NCBI GenBank assembly: GCA_045578045.1
Contig: JAZNJM010000041.1
Location: forward strand, 1-58,544
Source: SIG653 sp045578045
GTDB taxonomy: Bacteria > Bacillota > Clostridia > Oscillospirales > CAG-382
DNA: 58,544 bases
Direction: 5' to 3'
Below are positions 24,171 through 32,214 of the stretch, piece after piece. Under the pieces are notes generated by a model, which searched no databases, was not told where the DNA came from, and saw only the letters and a program-made list of their open reading frames with translations. Made by a program: the position numbers and the translations under genes. Position 1 is the stretch's first letter. Each line of letters begins with the position of its first letter.

Positions 24171-25429
24171 TTAAAAATATTTTTTTTCAAATAACAAGCA
24201 CTTTAATTGCAATTATCGTTCTTGCTTATCTTGTTTTACACACCTTATCTGGTTTTGAAAATAAAATAGAGATTAAAAACGTTTATTATACAACGATGGA
24301 TTTATCTTTTGATTCAACAGCATACGTTTTTCGTGATGAAGAGGTTTTGTCTTCAAAAAAAGACGGAAGCCCCATATACCTCGCTAAAAACAGTGAAAAG
24401 GTTGAAATTAACAAAAAGGTTGTTTCTCTTTTTGCCGATTCAAATGCATATGAATCAAGTATAAAAATAGGACAGCTTGAAGAAAAAATAGATTATCTTA
24501 AATCTGTTGTTAATATGGCAAAATATTCTAAACCCTCTATCCCTTCCCTTGATAAAAACGTTTACGAGCGAATCGAAAATATATCGATATTTTCATCAAA
24601 GGGAAATCTTAAAGGAGCAATAAGCTCTGCGGAAGAAAGCATCTTTGACCTTGAAGTTAAACATTGTATTTTAAACGGAACAGAACAATATGAAGCCTTA
24701 ATTTCAGAATATGAAAAAGAAATTATATCTCTCAGAAACGATTCAAAACCGAGCGAAACTGTTTCTTCATCTTGTTCGGGATATTTCTATCAGGAAACAG
24801 ACGGATTTGAAAATTTCTTTACATCAAAAGCAATAGAGAACCTTTCCGCTGAATCTTTTGATGAATTAAAAAACCTTAAGGCAGAACCAACTTCAAAAAT
24901 TGGTAAAATTGCAAAAAGTGCTAAATGGTATATAGCATTTGAACTAAAAACCTCAGATGCCATAACTCTTTCGGCAGATAAAAAGTATCCTGTTTATTTC
25001 CCATTATCTGAGAAAAAAATAAATCTTAAAGTTGAAAAAAGAATAGATTCAACTGATGAAAATAAAAAAATAGTTGTTATGTCTTCAACAGATATTTACG
25101 ACAGCTTCAATTTTTCAAGAAAACAATCTATATCGGTTACAGCCGCAACATATTCAGGTCTCGCCTTCCCCGCTTCTGCCGTAACAACGGATTTCGATTC
25201 AACGGGTGCGAAAAAAGCAGGCGTTTACGTTCTTGATGAAACAGTTGTTAAATTCAAAACCTTTGACCATCTTATAGAAAAAAACGGATATATATTATGC
25301 GCTTTTCCTGATTCTACGAATATATCATATATAAGTACGGATAAGGTATCTCTATTTGATGCTGTTATTGTTAAAGGAACAAACCTATATCACAATAAAG
25401 TTATAAAAAACGTTTTAACCGCAAAATAG
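24167..25429 (+). CDS. HlyD-like membrane protein of unknown function
   Basis: A 420-residue protein with one N-terminal membrane segment (about 5-27) and an extracellular part with the layout of HlyD/membrane-fusion adaptors: a short biotinyl-lipoyl-like half (AYVFRDEEVLSSKKDG at 53-68), a helical hairpin region (about 100-190) and beta-rich C-terminal half with SGLAFPASAVTTD. No ABC transporter or outer-membrane partner is nearby; the next genes are yggS-sepF-yggT-divIVA. Such proteins recur beside sepF in Clostridia, so a cell-envelope or division role is more likely than export. No ribosome site is evident. Confidence 0.68.
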   Translation: MIKNIFFQITSTLIAIIVLAYLVLHTLSGFENKIEIKNVYYTTMDLSFDSTAYVFRDEEVLSSKKDGSPIYLAKNSEKVEINKKVVSLFADSNAYESSIKIGQLEEKIDYLKSVVNMAKYSKPSIPSLDKNVYERIENISIFSSKGNLKGAISSAEESIFDLEVKHCILNGTEQYEALISEYEKEIISLRNDSKPSETVSSSCSGYFYQETDGFENFFTSKAIENLSAESFDELKNLKAEPTSKIGKIAKSAKWYIAFELKTSDAITLSADKKYPVYFPLSEKKINLKVEKRIDSTDENKKIVVMSSTDIYDSFNFSRKQSISVTAATYSGLAFPASAVTTDFDSTGAKKAGVYVLDETVVKFKTFDHLIEKNGYILCAFPDSTNISYISTDKVSLFDAVIVKGTNLYHNKVIKNVLTAK

Positions 25430-25464
25430 TTTTGCAGAAAATAATCAAAAAGGAGTTTTTCCGT

Positions 25465-26169
25465 ATGTTTGAAAATATTGATATTGAAATAAGAAACAAT
25501 ATTAAAAACAATATTGATGAAATAAAAAAAACAACAGATAACAAAGCAACTCTTCTTTTGGCAACAAAATGTGTTGATGCTGAGAGAATCAACTATGCAA
25601 TTTCGTGCGGAATAACTCATATTGGAGAAAACAGAGTAAACGAGCTTCTTGAAAAATATGATAAAATAAACAGAGAAAAGGTTCAGCTTCATTTTATCGG
25701 TCATCTTCAAAGAAATAAGGTGAAATATATTATTGATAAAGTTGATATGATTCAATCTGTTGATAGCATAAGACTTGCAGAGGTTATTGAAGCTGAATGT
25801 GAAAAAAAGAATATATTTATGCCAATACTTGCCGAAATCAATATTGGATATGAAGATTCAAAATCGGGAATCCTACCCGAAGAAACGGAAGAATTTTTAA
25901 TAAAACTTTCAAAATTTCCACATTTGAAAGTAAAAGGACTTATGTCTATTCCCCCTGCATCTGAAGATAAAGATATTATTATTGAAAATTTTAAAAAAAT
26001 ATATAAAATATACCTTGACATTAAGGCAAAAATGTTAGATAATATAAGTATGGATATTTTGTCCATTGGAATGTCAAACGATTACAAGGAAGCAGTTGAA
26101 TGTGGATCAACAATGGTTCGAGTTGGTTCTCTTGTATTCGGTCAAAGAAATTATAGCGTTAATAAATAA
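25465..26169 (+). CDS. YggS/PLPBP family PLP-binding protein
   Basis: A 234-residue pyridoxal-phosphate homeostasis protein with the alanine-racemase-like barrel but no racemase partner domain. PLP would attach to K35 in LLLATKCVDAE; GENRVNELLEKY, LHFIGHLQRNKVKY and LSIGMSNDYKEAVECGSTMVRVGS are hallmarks. The ATG at 25465 has AAGGAG 9 bases upstream and is preferred over the earlier start at 25432. It precedes sepF, as in most Gram-positive division clusters. Confidence 0.93.
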   Translation: MFENIDIEIRNNIKNNIDEIKKTTDNKATLLLATKCVDAERINYAISCGITHIGENRVNELLEKYDKINREKVQLHFIGHLQRNKVKYIIDKVDMIQSVDSIRLAEVIEAECEKKNIFMPILAEINIGYEDSKSGILPEETEEFLIKLSKFPHLKVKGLMSIPPASEDKDIIIENFKKIYKIYLDIKAKMLDNISMDILSIGMSNDYKEAVECGSTMVRVGSLVFGQRNYSVNK

Positions 26170-26203
26170 ATTTTTATAAATGTTTTAAACGGAGGACAAC
26201 GAA

Positions 26204-26707
26204 ATGTCAGAAGAAAAAAAAGGAATCTTCGATAGTTTTAAAAATTTCTTTTCACCAGATCCTGATGATGAAATAGAAAACGAAACAGAAGAAGAAGAAA
26301 ACGAAACAGAAGAAGAAGAAGAAACACCAAAATCAAAAGAATCTTTTAAATCATCTTCATCAAAAAAAGAAACAAAATCTCAAAAAGCAGACGACCTTAA
26401 AAATCTCAACATCAGAATTATTAAACCTGGCGATGATAAAACCGCTGTAACAACAATTCTTGATAGTCTTAAAAATAATCAGGTTGTTGTTGTTAACTTT
26501 GAAGAAACAAGACTTGATGTTCGCAGCTCTTTTGCTGATGCTTTTTTCGGTGCAGCATATGTTTTGAACGCTAAATATTCAAAACTCTCAGAAACTACAT
26601 ACGTTCTTGCACCTAAAAGTGTTTCCGTATCCCCTCTCATTGCTGAAATGACTGGCTCTTCATCTGAAGAAACAAAAGGAACGAAAACATATTTTGGCAG
26701 TTTTTAA
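26204..26707 (+). CDS. sepF: Cell division protein SepF
   Basis: SepF polymerises into rings that tether FtsZ to the membrane. The 167-residue protein begins with a short N-terminal amphipathic stretch (KGIFDSFKNFFSP), has a long acidic Glu/Thr/Ser-rich linker (about 24-65), then the conserved core RIIKPGDDKTAVTTILDSLKNN and VVVVNFEET. GGAGG precedes the ATG. It sits between yggS and yggT, as expected. Confidence 0.93.
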   Translation: MSEEKKGIFDSFKNFFSPDPDDEIENETEEEENETEEEEETPKSKESFKSSSSKKETKSQKADDLKNLNIRIIKPGDDKTAVTTILDSLKNNQVVVVNFEETRLDVRSSFADAFFGAAYVLNAKYSKLSETTYVLAPKSVSVSPLIAEMTGSSSEETKGTKTYFGSF

Positions 26708-26708
26708 T

Positions 26709-26735
26709 TTTTTGCCGCCAATTTGGCGGCAAAAA
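26709..26735 (+). other. GC-rich hairpin between sepF and yggT
   Basis: TTTTTGCCGCC and its complement GGCGGCAAAAA flank a short AATTT-type loop directly after the sepF stop. The stem ends in A/U pairs rather than a free T-run, so it is not a standard terminator; it may stabilise the sepF message or partly block read-through. Confidence 0.55.
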
Positions 26736-26765
26736 TTACAATAGGGAGATCACACAAAACGATAT

Positions 26766-27032
26766 ATGAAAAATATTCTTTATTTAGTTTCAAACACAGT
26801 TTCATTTTATATTACAATATTGATGTTTTTGCTTTTTATAAGAGCTTTTATGTCTTATTTTGTTCAGGAAACTTCATCTAAGCCTGTTTTGTTTATATAC
26901 AGCGTAACAGAACCTATTGTTTATCCCGTCAGGTCTGTTTTAATGAAAAATGAATTTTTTCAAAGTATTCCAGTTGATTTTTCCATCACAATAACTTTTT
27001 TGATTTTATCTTTTATTAGCTTCTTCTTATAA
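26766..27032 (+). CDS. YggT family membrane protein
   Basis: An 88-residue protein with two membrane segments (about 8-30 and 65-88) and the family's loop motif VTEPIVYPVRSVL, close to the conserved PxxxPxR. YggT proteins are encoded beside sepF in Gram-positives and may influence septum or envelope functions. AGGGAG lies upstream. The function is not established. Confidence 0.88.
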   Translation: MKNILYLVSNTVSFYITILMFLLFIRAFMSYFVQETSSKPVLFIYSVTEPIVYPVRSVLMKNEFFQSIPVDFSITITFLILSFISFFL

Positions 27033-27083
27033 GCTCATACTAACGATAATCAAATATTATTTATATCACTATTGAGGTAATAT

Positions 27084-27731
27084 ATGTTAGCTCCACACGA
27101 ATTAAATAAGTCTTTTCAAAAATCTGTTATGGGATACAATCAAAACGAAGTGGACAACCATATTCGTTTTATTATTGAAAAGTACACAGAAGTATATAAT
27201 GCAAACACAGAGCTTGAACAAAAGCTGAAAACTGTCCTCGCAAAATTAGAAGAATTGAAAGCGGAAGAAGATTCTATACGAGGCACTTTAATAAAATCTC
27301 AAAACATTGGAGAAAAAATTATTAAAGATGCAAAAGAACGTGCAGATATAATTCAAGGCTCTGTTGAAGAATCCTGCAATGAAATAATTGCAAAATTCAG
27401 AAGTCAGCTTAATGCTGAAAAGAATGAGCTTTTAAATATGAGAGCTTCTATTCTTGAATTCAGAAAAGAAATTTATGATATGTATAAGGCTCATATTTAC
27501 GAGCTTCAAAACCTTCCAATCGGAGCTCTTGAAGAACTTGTTCTTCCTGAAAATTCGACAATCATCAATTCGGTTTATAAATCCTCTGCTGAAAAAATAA
27601 AGTTATATGATGAGAGCAAAAACGGAACTTCTGTCTCGGACGAATCTGAAAAGTCTTCACCCTCTTCTGAAGAATCTTCTGATTCTGATGATATTCTTTC
27701 TTTTTTGAATACCTCTCAAAAAAATGATTAG
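27084..27731 (+). CDS. divIVA: DivIVA-like polar/septal protein
   Basis: A 215-residue coiled-coil protein that recognises curved membrane at the septum and poles. The N-terminal lipid-binding motif is intact (LAPHELNKSFQKSVMGYNQNEVDNHI), followed by heptad-rich coiled coil (about 30-130) and an acidic serine-rich tail ending LSFLNTSQKND. Context with SepF and YggT supports a division role; the sequence cannot separate DivIVA from GpsB-like relatives, but GpsB is shorter. Confidence 0.9.
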   Translation: MLAPHELNKSFQKSVMGYNQNEVDNHIRFIIEKYTEVYNANTELEQKLKTVLAKLEELKAEEDSIRGTLIKSQNIGEKIIKDAKERADIIQGSVEESCNEIIAKFRSQLNAEKNELLNMRASILEFRKEIYDMYKAHIYELQNLPIGALEELVLPENSTIINSVYKSSAEKIKLYDESKNGTSVSDESEKSSPSSEESSDSDDILSFLNTSQKND

Positions 27732-27783
27732 TTTTTCAGAATCTTAAATAATTGCAAAATTTAACCCAAAAGGAAAGCAGAAA

Positions 27784-28344
27784 ATGGCTTTATCGGCTAT
27801 AATAATAGTATTATCAATTTTATTAGACCAAGTAACAAAAATTATTGCTCAGAATTATTTAAAAAATAATGCAGATATAACTGCTATTCCCGAAATTTTG
27901 AGCTTTTCTTACGTTGAAAACAAAGGTGCAGCTTTTGGTATTTTTTCCAATAACAGATGGGTATTTATGGTTTTCTCAACTATTGCCATAATTGCTATGC
28001 TTTATTTTCTTGCAACTAAAAAGAATTTGCATACTTTACTTATTGTCTCTCTCTCTATGCTTGTTGGAGGCGGTATTGGAAATATGATTGACCGCATTGC
28101 AAGAGGTTATGTTGTTGATTTTTTTAAATTTCTTTTTGTGAAATTTGCTGTTTTCAACGTTGCAGATTGCTTTGTTACTATTGGTGCTATAATACTTGCG
28201 GTTTATCTGTTGTTTTATTTTGACGAAGAATTTGAAAATTCAAAAAAATCATTGTCTGAATCAAAAGAATTAAATGTAAAGGAAGAATATGTTTCAATAG
28301 ATAATTCGGATTTTTCAAAAGGAGAAAAAGGAACGGATGAATAA
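27784..28344 (+). CDS. lspA: Lipoprotein signal peptidase
   Basis: Cleaves signal peptides of diacylglyceryl-modified prolipoproteins. Four membrane segments fill residues 1-145; catalytic aspartates are in NMIDRIARGYVVDFF and FNVADCFVTIG. It is longer than the usual ~150-160 residues because of an acidic cytosolic tail of about 35 residues. The last 8 bases overlap rluD. The lipoprotein at 56293-57687 is a possible substrate. Confidence 0.95.
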   Translation: MALSAIIIVLSILLDQVTKIIAQNYLKNNADITAIPEILSFSYVENKGAAFGIFSNNRWVFMVFSTIAIIAMLYFLATKKNLHTLLIVSLSMLVGGGIGNMIDRIARGYVVDFFKFLFVKFAVFNVADCFVTIGAIILAVYLLFYFDEEFENSKKSLSESKELNVKEEYVSIDNSDFSKGEKGTDE

Positions 28345-29308
28345 ATCTGAAAATACATCTTTTTTTGAGTCTTCCCCTTCTTTTGATGCATCGGATTCTG
28401 AGGTTTTGTTTTTTGACGTTTCTGAAAATGAAGATGGTATAAGAACAGATGTTTTTGTTTCTTCTAAAGTCGATAAAACAAGAAGCTATATACAAAAACT
28501 TGCAGATGAAGGCTTGATTTTAGTCAACGGAAAAGTTAAAAAGAAAAACTACAAGTTATCTAAAAGAGACGTTGTATCAATAACACTCCCTCCCCCCGTT
28601 GAAACTGAAATTCTTCCTGAAAATATTCCTCTAAACATTATTTTTGAAGACGAACATCTTCTTGTTGTTGACAAGCCTAAAGGAATGGTTGTTCATCCTG
28701 CACCATCATATTATTCAGGAACGTTAGTTAACGCTCTTATGTATCATTGTGGAGATTCACTTTCGGGTATAAACGGCTATATCCGCCCCGGAATCGTTCA
28801 CCGAATTGACAAAGATACCTCAGGTTTACTTATAGTTGCCAAAAGCGATATTGCTCATCACGGTCTTGCTGAACAAATTGCTGTTCATAGCTTTACGAGA
28901 ATATATGAAGCAATTGTTGTTGGAAATATTAAAGAAGATTCTTTTAAAATAGATCTTCCAATTGGAAGACATCCAACAGACAGAAAAAAAATGACGGTAA
29001 TATATGAAAATTCAAAAAATGCCGTTACTCACGTTGAAGTTATTTCAAGATTTGGAAGATACACCCATATAAGATGTAAACTTGAAACGGGAAGAACACA
29101 TCAAATAAGAGTTCATATGGCTCATATGGGACATCCCGTTTTAGGTGATGAAGTTTATGGAAAGGCTTCAAAAACTTTTCCAAAACTTAAAGGTCAATGC
29201 TTGTTGGCGAAATATATTTCATTTATTCATCCAATAACAAATGAAACTCTTTCTTTCACAGCAGAAATGCCTGATTATTTCACAAAAATTTTATCTGCCT
29301 TAAATTAG
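28337..29308 (+). CDS. RluD-family 23S rRNA pseudouridine synthase
   Basis: A 323-residue pseudouridine synthase with an N-terminal acidic extension (1-35), an S4 domain (KTRSYIQKLADEGLILVNGK) and the RsuA/RluA-type catalytic domain. The catalytic Asp is in GIVHRIDKDTSGLLIVAK; GRTHQIRVHMAHMGHPVLGD follows. In Firmicutes it lies next to lspA. Target positions are probably in 23S helix 69 by homology, but the RluD/RluC/YlyB choice cannot be made here. Confidence 0.93.
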   Translation: MNKSENTSFFESSPSFDASDSEVLFFDVSENEDGIRTDVFVSSKVDKTRSYIQKLADEGLILVNGKVKKKNYKLSKRDVVSITLPPPVETEILPENIPLNIIFEDEHLLVVDKPKGMVVHPAPSYYSGTLVNALMYHCGDSLSGINGYIRPGIVHRIDKDTSGLLIVAKSDIAHHGLAEQIAVHSFTRIYEAIVVGNIKEDSFKIDLPIGRHPTDRKKMTVIYENSKNAVTHVEVISRFGRYTHIRCKLETGRTHQIRVHMAHMGHPVLGDEVYGKASKTFPKLKGQCLLAKYISFIHPITNETLSFTAEMPDYFTKILSALN

Positions 29309-29350
29309 TATTATATTTTAACCCTAAAAAACGAAAGGACAAACTCTTTT

Positions 29351-30190
29351 ATGAATAACAAAAGGTTATCTGAACTCAAAAAAATTTCATTGAATGCAAA
29401 ATTGCTTGCCCTTGAAGGTATTTTTAACGCCCAATCAGGACATCCCGGCGGATCACTTTCAGCTACAGATATTATGACTTATTTGTATTTTGAAAAAATG
29501 AAAGTTGATCCCAAAAATCCTAAAATGAATACGAGAGACAGATTTGTTCTTTCTAAGGGACATGCATGTCCTTCCCTTTATGCACTTCTTGCACTTAAAG
29601 GTTTTTTTGATACTTCTGAATTGAAAAATCTCAGAAAGCTCGGTTGTATGCTTCAAGGTCATCCTTGTATGAACGAAATTCCTGGTATTGATATGTCAAC
29701 CGGTTCTCTTGGTCAGGGTTTTTCTGCCGCTTGCGGAATTGCTCTTAAAGAAAAAAGAGAAAAACTCGGCTACAGAACTTATGCGTTAATTGGAGACGGT
29801 GAAGCACAAGAAGGTCAGGTTTGGGAAGCAGCAATGTTTGCATCTCACTATAAACTTTCAAAACTCACTCTTTTTGTTGACTCCAATAAGCTTCAAATTG
29901 ACGGCGAAGTTAAAAAAGTTATGAACCCAGGAAAATTTGAAGATAAATTTGCAGCTTTTGGGTGGCACGTTCAGACTATTAACGGACATTCTTTTAAAGA
30001 ATTGGAAAAAGCAGTTGAAGCCGCAGAAAAATCAACGTTACCCTCAGTTATAATATGCAAAACAGTTAAAGGCAAAGGTGTTTCCTATATGGAAAACAAC
30101 GCTGGATGGCACGGAAAAGCTCCAAAACAAGACGAATATGAATTGGCTGTATCAGAGCTTAAAGCTCAGCTTGAAGCCATTTCTGACTAA
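29351..30190 (+). CDS. Transketolase, N-terminal (TPP-binding) subunit
   Basis: The 279-residue N-terminal half of transketolase, which binds thiamine diphosphate: AQSGHPGGSLSATDIMTYL, SKGHACPSLYAL, DMSTGSLGQGFSAACG, the TPP/metal motif GDGEAQEGQVWEAAM and a Mg-coordinating N in FVDSNKLQ. The C-terminal half is the next gene, 35 bases on; such a split is common in Clostridia. Together they would interconvert pentose and hexose phosphates. The alternative, a 1-deoxyxylulose-5-phosphate synthase-like or dihydroxyacetone synthase-like split enzyme, is less likely. Confidence 0.92.
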   Translation: MNNKRLSELKKISLNAKLLALEGIFNAQSGHPGGSLSATDIMTYLYFEKMKVDPKNPKMNTRDRFVLSKGHACPSLYALLALKGFFDTSELKNLRKLGCMLQGHPCMNEIPGIDMSTGSLGQGFSAACGIALKEKREKLGYRTYALIGDGEAQEGQVWEAAMFASHYKLSKLTLFVDSNKLQIDGEVKKVMNPGKFEDKFAAFGWHVQTINGHSFKELEKAVEAAEKSTLPSVIICKTVKGKGVSYMENNAGWHGKAPKQDEYELAVSELKAQLEAISD

Positions 30191-30225
30191 ATTCTGAAAG
30201 AGATTTACGAAAGGATTGAATCATT

Positions 30226-31155
30226 ATGGAAAAAATCGCAACTCGAACAGCCTATGGAAATGCTCTTAAAGATTTGGGCAGTAAATATAATTTCTACGTT
30301 ATGGATGCAGACTTATCATCATCAACTCAAACAGCAGTTTTTGGCAAAGCGTTTCCCGAAAGATTTATAAACTGTGGTATTGCAGAAGGAAATATGGCAT
30401 CTGTTGCCGCGGGAATTGCATCAACGGGAGTTCCGGTTTTCTTTTCCTCTTTTGCTATGTTTGCAACGGGAAGAGCTTTTGAACAGATAAGAAACTCTAT
30501 TGCATATCCAAAACTCAACGTTAAAATTTGTGCTTCTCACGCAGGTTTATCCGTTGGTGAAGATGGGGCTACGCATCAATGTATTGAAGATATTTCTTTA
30601 ATGCGTTCTATTCCGGGAATGACTGTTATTGTTCCCGCAGATGCAACTGAGGCATATGCCGCCATTGAAGCAATTTTACAATACAACGGACCTGTTTATC
30701 TCAGACTTGCCAGACTTGCAACACCCGTTTTATTTGATAAAAACGATTACAAATTTGAATTTGGAAAAGCAGTTTCTCTCAAAGAAGGAAAAGATACAAC
30801 AATTTTTGCAACAGGTATGATGGTAACAGAAAGTCTTCAGGCTGCCGAAATATTAAAAGAAAACGGAATAGATGCTGCGGTTGTTAATATCCACACAATT
30901 AAACCTATTGACAGAGAAACAGTTATTAAATATTCATCAAATAAAAGAAAGATTTTTACTGTTGAAGAACATACGATTATCGGTGGTCTTGGTGATGCAG
31001 TTTCAGAAGTTACTTCTTCCGAAGCTCCTTGTCTTGTATCAAAAATCGGTATAAACGATGTTTTTGGCGAAAGCGGTAAAGCCTTAGACGTTCTCGAAAA
31101 ATACGGTCTTTCTGCAAAAGGAATTGCAGAAAGAATTATATCTGAATTAAAATAA
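30226..31155 (+). CDS. Transketolase, C-terminal subunit
   Basis: The 309-residue partner of the preceding gene. It carries the pyrimidine-binding domain (VMDADLSSS, FINCGIAEGNMASVAAGIA with the catalytic Glu contacting TPP, and SHAGLSVGEDGATHQCIEDISLMRSIPG) and the C-terminal transketolase domain (VEEHTIIGGLGDAV). AAAGGATT lies before the ATG. A strong hairpin-plus-T-run terminator follows at 31194. Confidence 0.92.
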   Translation: MEKIATRTAYGNALKDLGSKYNFYVMDADLSSSTQTAVFGKAFPERFINCGIAEGNMASVAAGIASTGVPVFFSSFAMFATGRAFEQIRNSIAYPKLNVKICASHAGLSVGEDGATHQCIEDISLMRSIPGMTVIVPADATEAYAAIEAILQYNGPVYLRLARLATPVLFDKNDYKFEFGKAVSLKEGKDTTIFATGMMVTESLQAAEILKENGIDAAVVNIHTIKPIDRETVIKYSSNKRKIFTVEEHTIIGGLGDAVSEVTSSEAPCLVSKIGINDVFGESGKALDVLEKYGLSAKGIAERIISELK

Positions 31156-31193
31156 GTTTAGTTAGCAAACATTTTAACTTTATATTCAAGCTG

Positions 31194-31222
31194 AAAAAAT
31201 GTAGTTTACGCTACATTTTTTT
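31194..31222 (+). terminator. Terminator after the transketolase genes
   Basis: AAAAAATGTAG (31194-31204) pairs with CTACATTTTTT (31211-31221) around a 6-base loop, ending in a run of T. Confidence 0.85.
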
Positions 31223-31254
31223 AGTATATTTTATAAACGAAGAAAGGAAACGAA

Positions 31255-32007
31255 ATGGCTGTTTTTAAAGAAATTTTTGATTATCTTGAATCTTTTTTTC
31301 CAAAATCAGACGCTGAACCTTGGGATCAGGACGGAATGGATATTTGTATAAATATGTTTTCTGAGATTTCAAAAATTGTACTCGCTTTAGACGTAACGTC
31401 ATCAGTTATTGACTATGCAAAAGAGATTGGAGCAAATCTTATAATAACACATCATCCTGTTCTTTTTGACAAAATGAACGTTATTAACGGTTCAACAGCG
31501 GAAGGAAAAAAGATAATTGCCCTTATTCAAAACGGTATCTCTTGCATTTCATATCATACAAGACTTGACAAGCACGAGGGAGGAGTTAACGATTCTCTTT
31601 GTAATAAGCTCGGATTAAAAAAAGACCATAGCTTATACAACGGTCTTGTTAACGTTTGCAATATAAAAGAAACCGATTTTGAATCATTCTGTATTCAAGT
31701 TGAAAAGTCTCTTGGAATTAAAGTAAGAGCATTTAACAACAACGGAAAGGCAAAAAAGATTGCTCTTTGTGGCGGTGGCGGTAAATCATGTATTGACGGA
31801 GCATATTTCGATGGTGCAGACACATATATAACGGGTGAAGTTGACCATATGGCTTTAATAAATTCTGCTGAATACGGTATAAACCTTATACTTGCATCTC
31901 ATTATCAAACAGAAGCTCTTGTTCTCCCCTATCTGAAAAGTGTTATAAATTCCAATTTCCCCGAAATTTCTGTTCATATAAAGGAATTAGAAGGATTGTC
32001 AAAATAA
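31255..32007 (+). CDS. Nif3-like dinuclear metal-centre protein (YqfO/YbgI family)
   Basis: A 250-residue Nif3-family protein. Conserved metal ligands appear as TWWDQDG-like EPWDQDGMDI near the N-terminus, LIITHHPVLFDKMN (two His), SYHTRLDKHEGGVND and a C-terminal SHYQTEAL. It lacks the long insert of YqfO, resembling the short YbgI form. Members bind two metal ions; the reaction is unknown. In many Firmicutes it follows trmK, but here trmK is 26 kb away. It is a single gene between two terminators. Confidence 0.88.
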   Translation: MAVFKEIFDYLESFFPKSDAEPWDQDGMDICINMFSEISKIVLALDVTSSVIDYAKEIGANLIITHHPVLFDKMNVINGSTAEGKKIIALIQNGISCISYHTRLDKHEGGVNDSLCNKLGLKKDHSLYNGLVNVCNIKETDFESFCIQVEKSLGIKVRAFNNNGKAKKIALCGGGGKSCIDGAYFDGADTYITGEVDHMALINSAEYGINLILASHYQTEALVLPYLKSVINSNFPEISVHIKELEGLSK

Positions 32008-32076
32008 AAAGATTTTAATAAGAATTGTTCAGTTAAACAGAATTTAGAATTATTCTTAAAACAAATAGAATATTTG

Positions 32077-32108
32077 AAAAGGGCGATTTTCGTCCTTTTT
32101 CTTTTTTT
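32077..32108 (+). terminator. Terminator after the Nif3-like gene
   Basis: AAAAGGGCGA (32077-32086) pairs with TCGTCCTTTT (32090-32099; one G-T pair) around a 3-base loop, followed by a long T-rich tract. Confidence 0.85.
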
Positions 32109-32145
32109 AAATAATAAAAAACAACATTATATTTTAAAAAAGCTA

Positions 32146-32174
32146 TTGAAATTTAAAGGTTTTTGGTGTATAAT
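32146..32174 (+). promoter_or_regulatory. Sigma-A-type promoter for gpmI
   Basis: TTGAAA (32146-32151) and TATAAT (32169-32174), 17-base spacer, lie about 40 bases before the gpmI ATG. Confidence 0.82.
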
Positions 32175-32214
32175 ACTAATTAGAAATATTATAAATAATG
32201 GGGGAAAATGGACA

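Noticed and set aside
26709..26735. Terminator between sepF and yggT
   Set aside because: The hairpin is strong but has no T-run after it, and yggT is normally cotranscribed with sepF.
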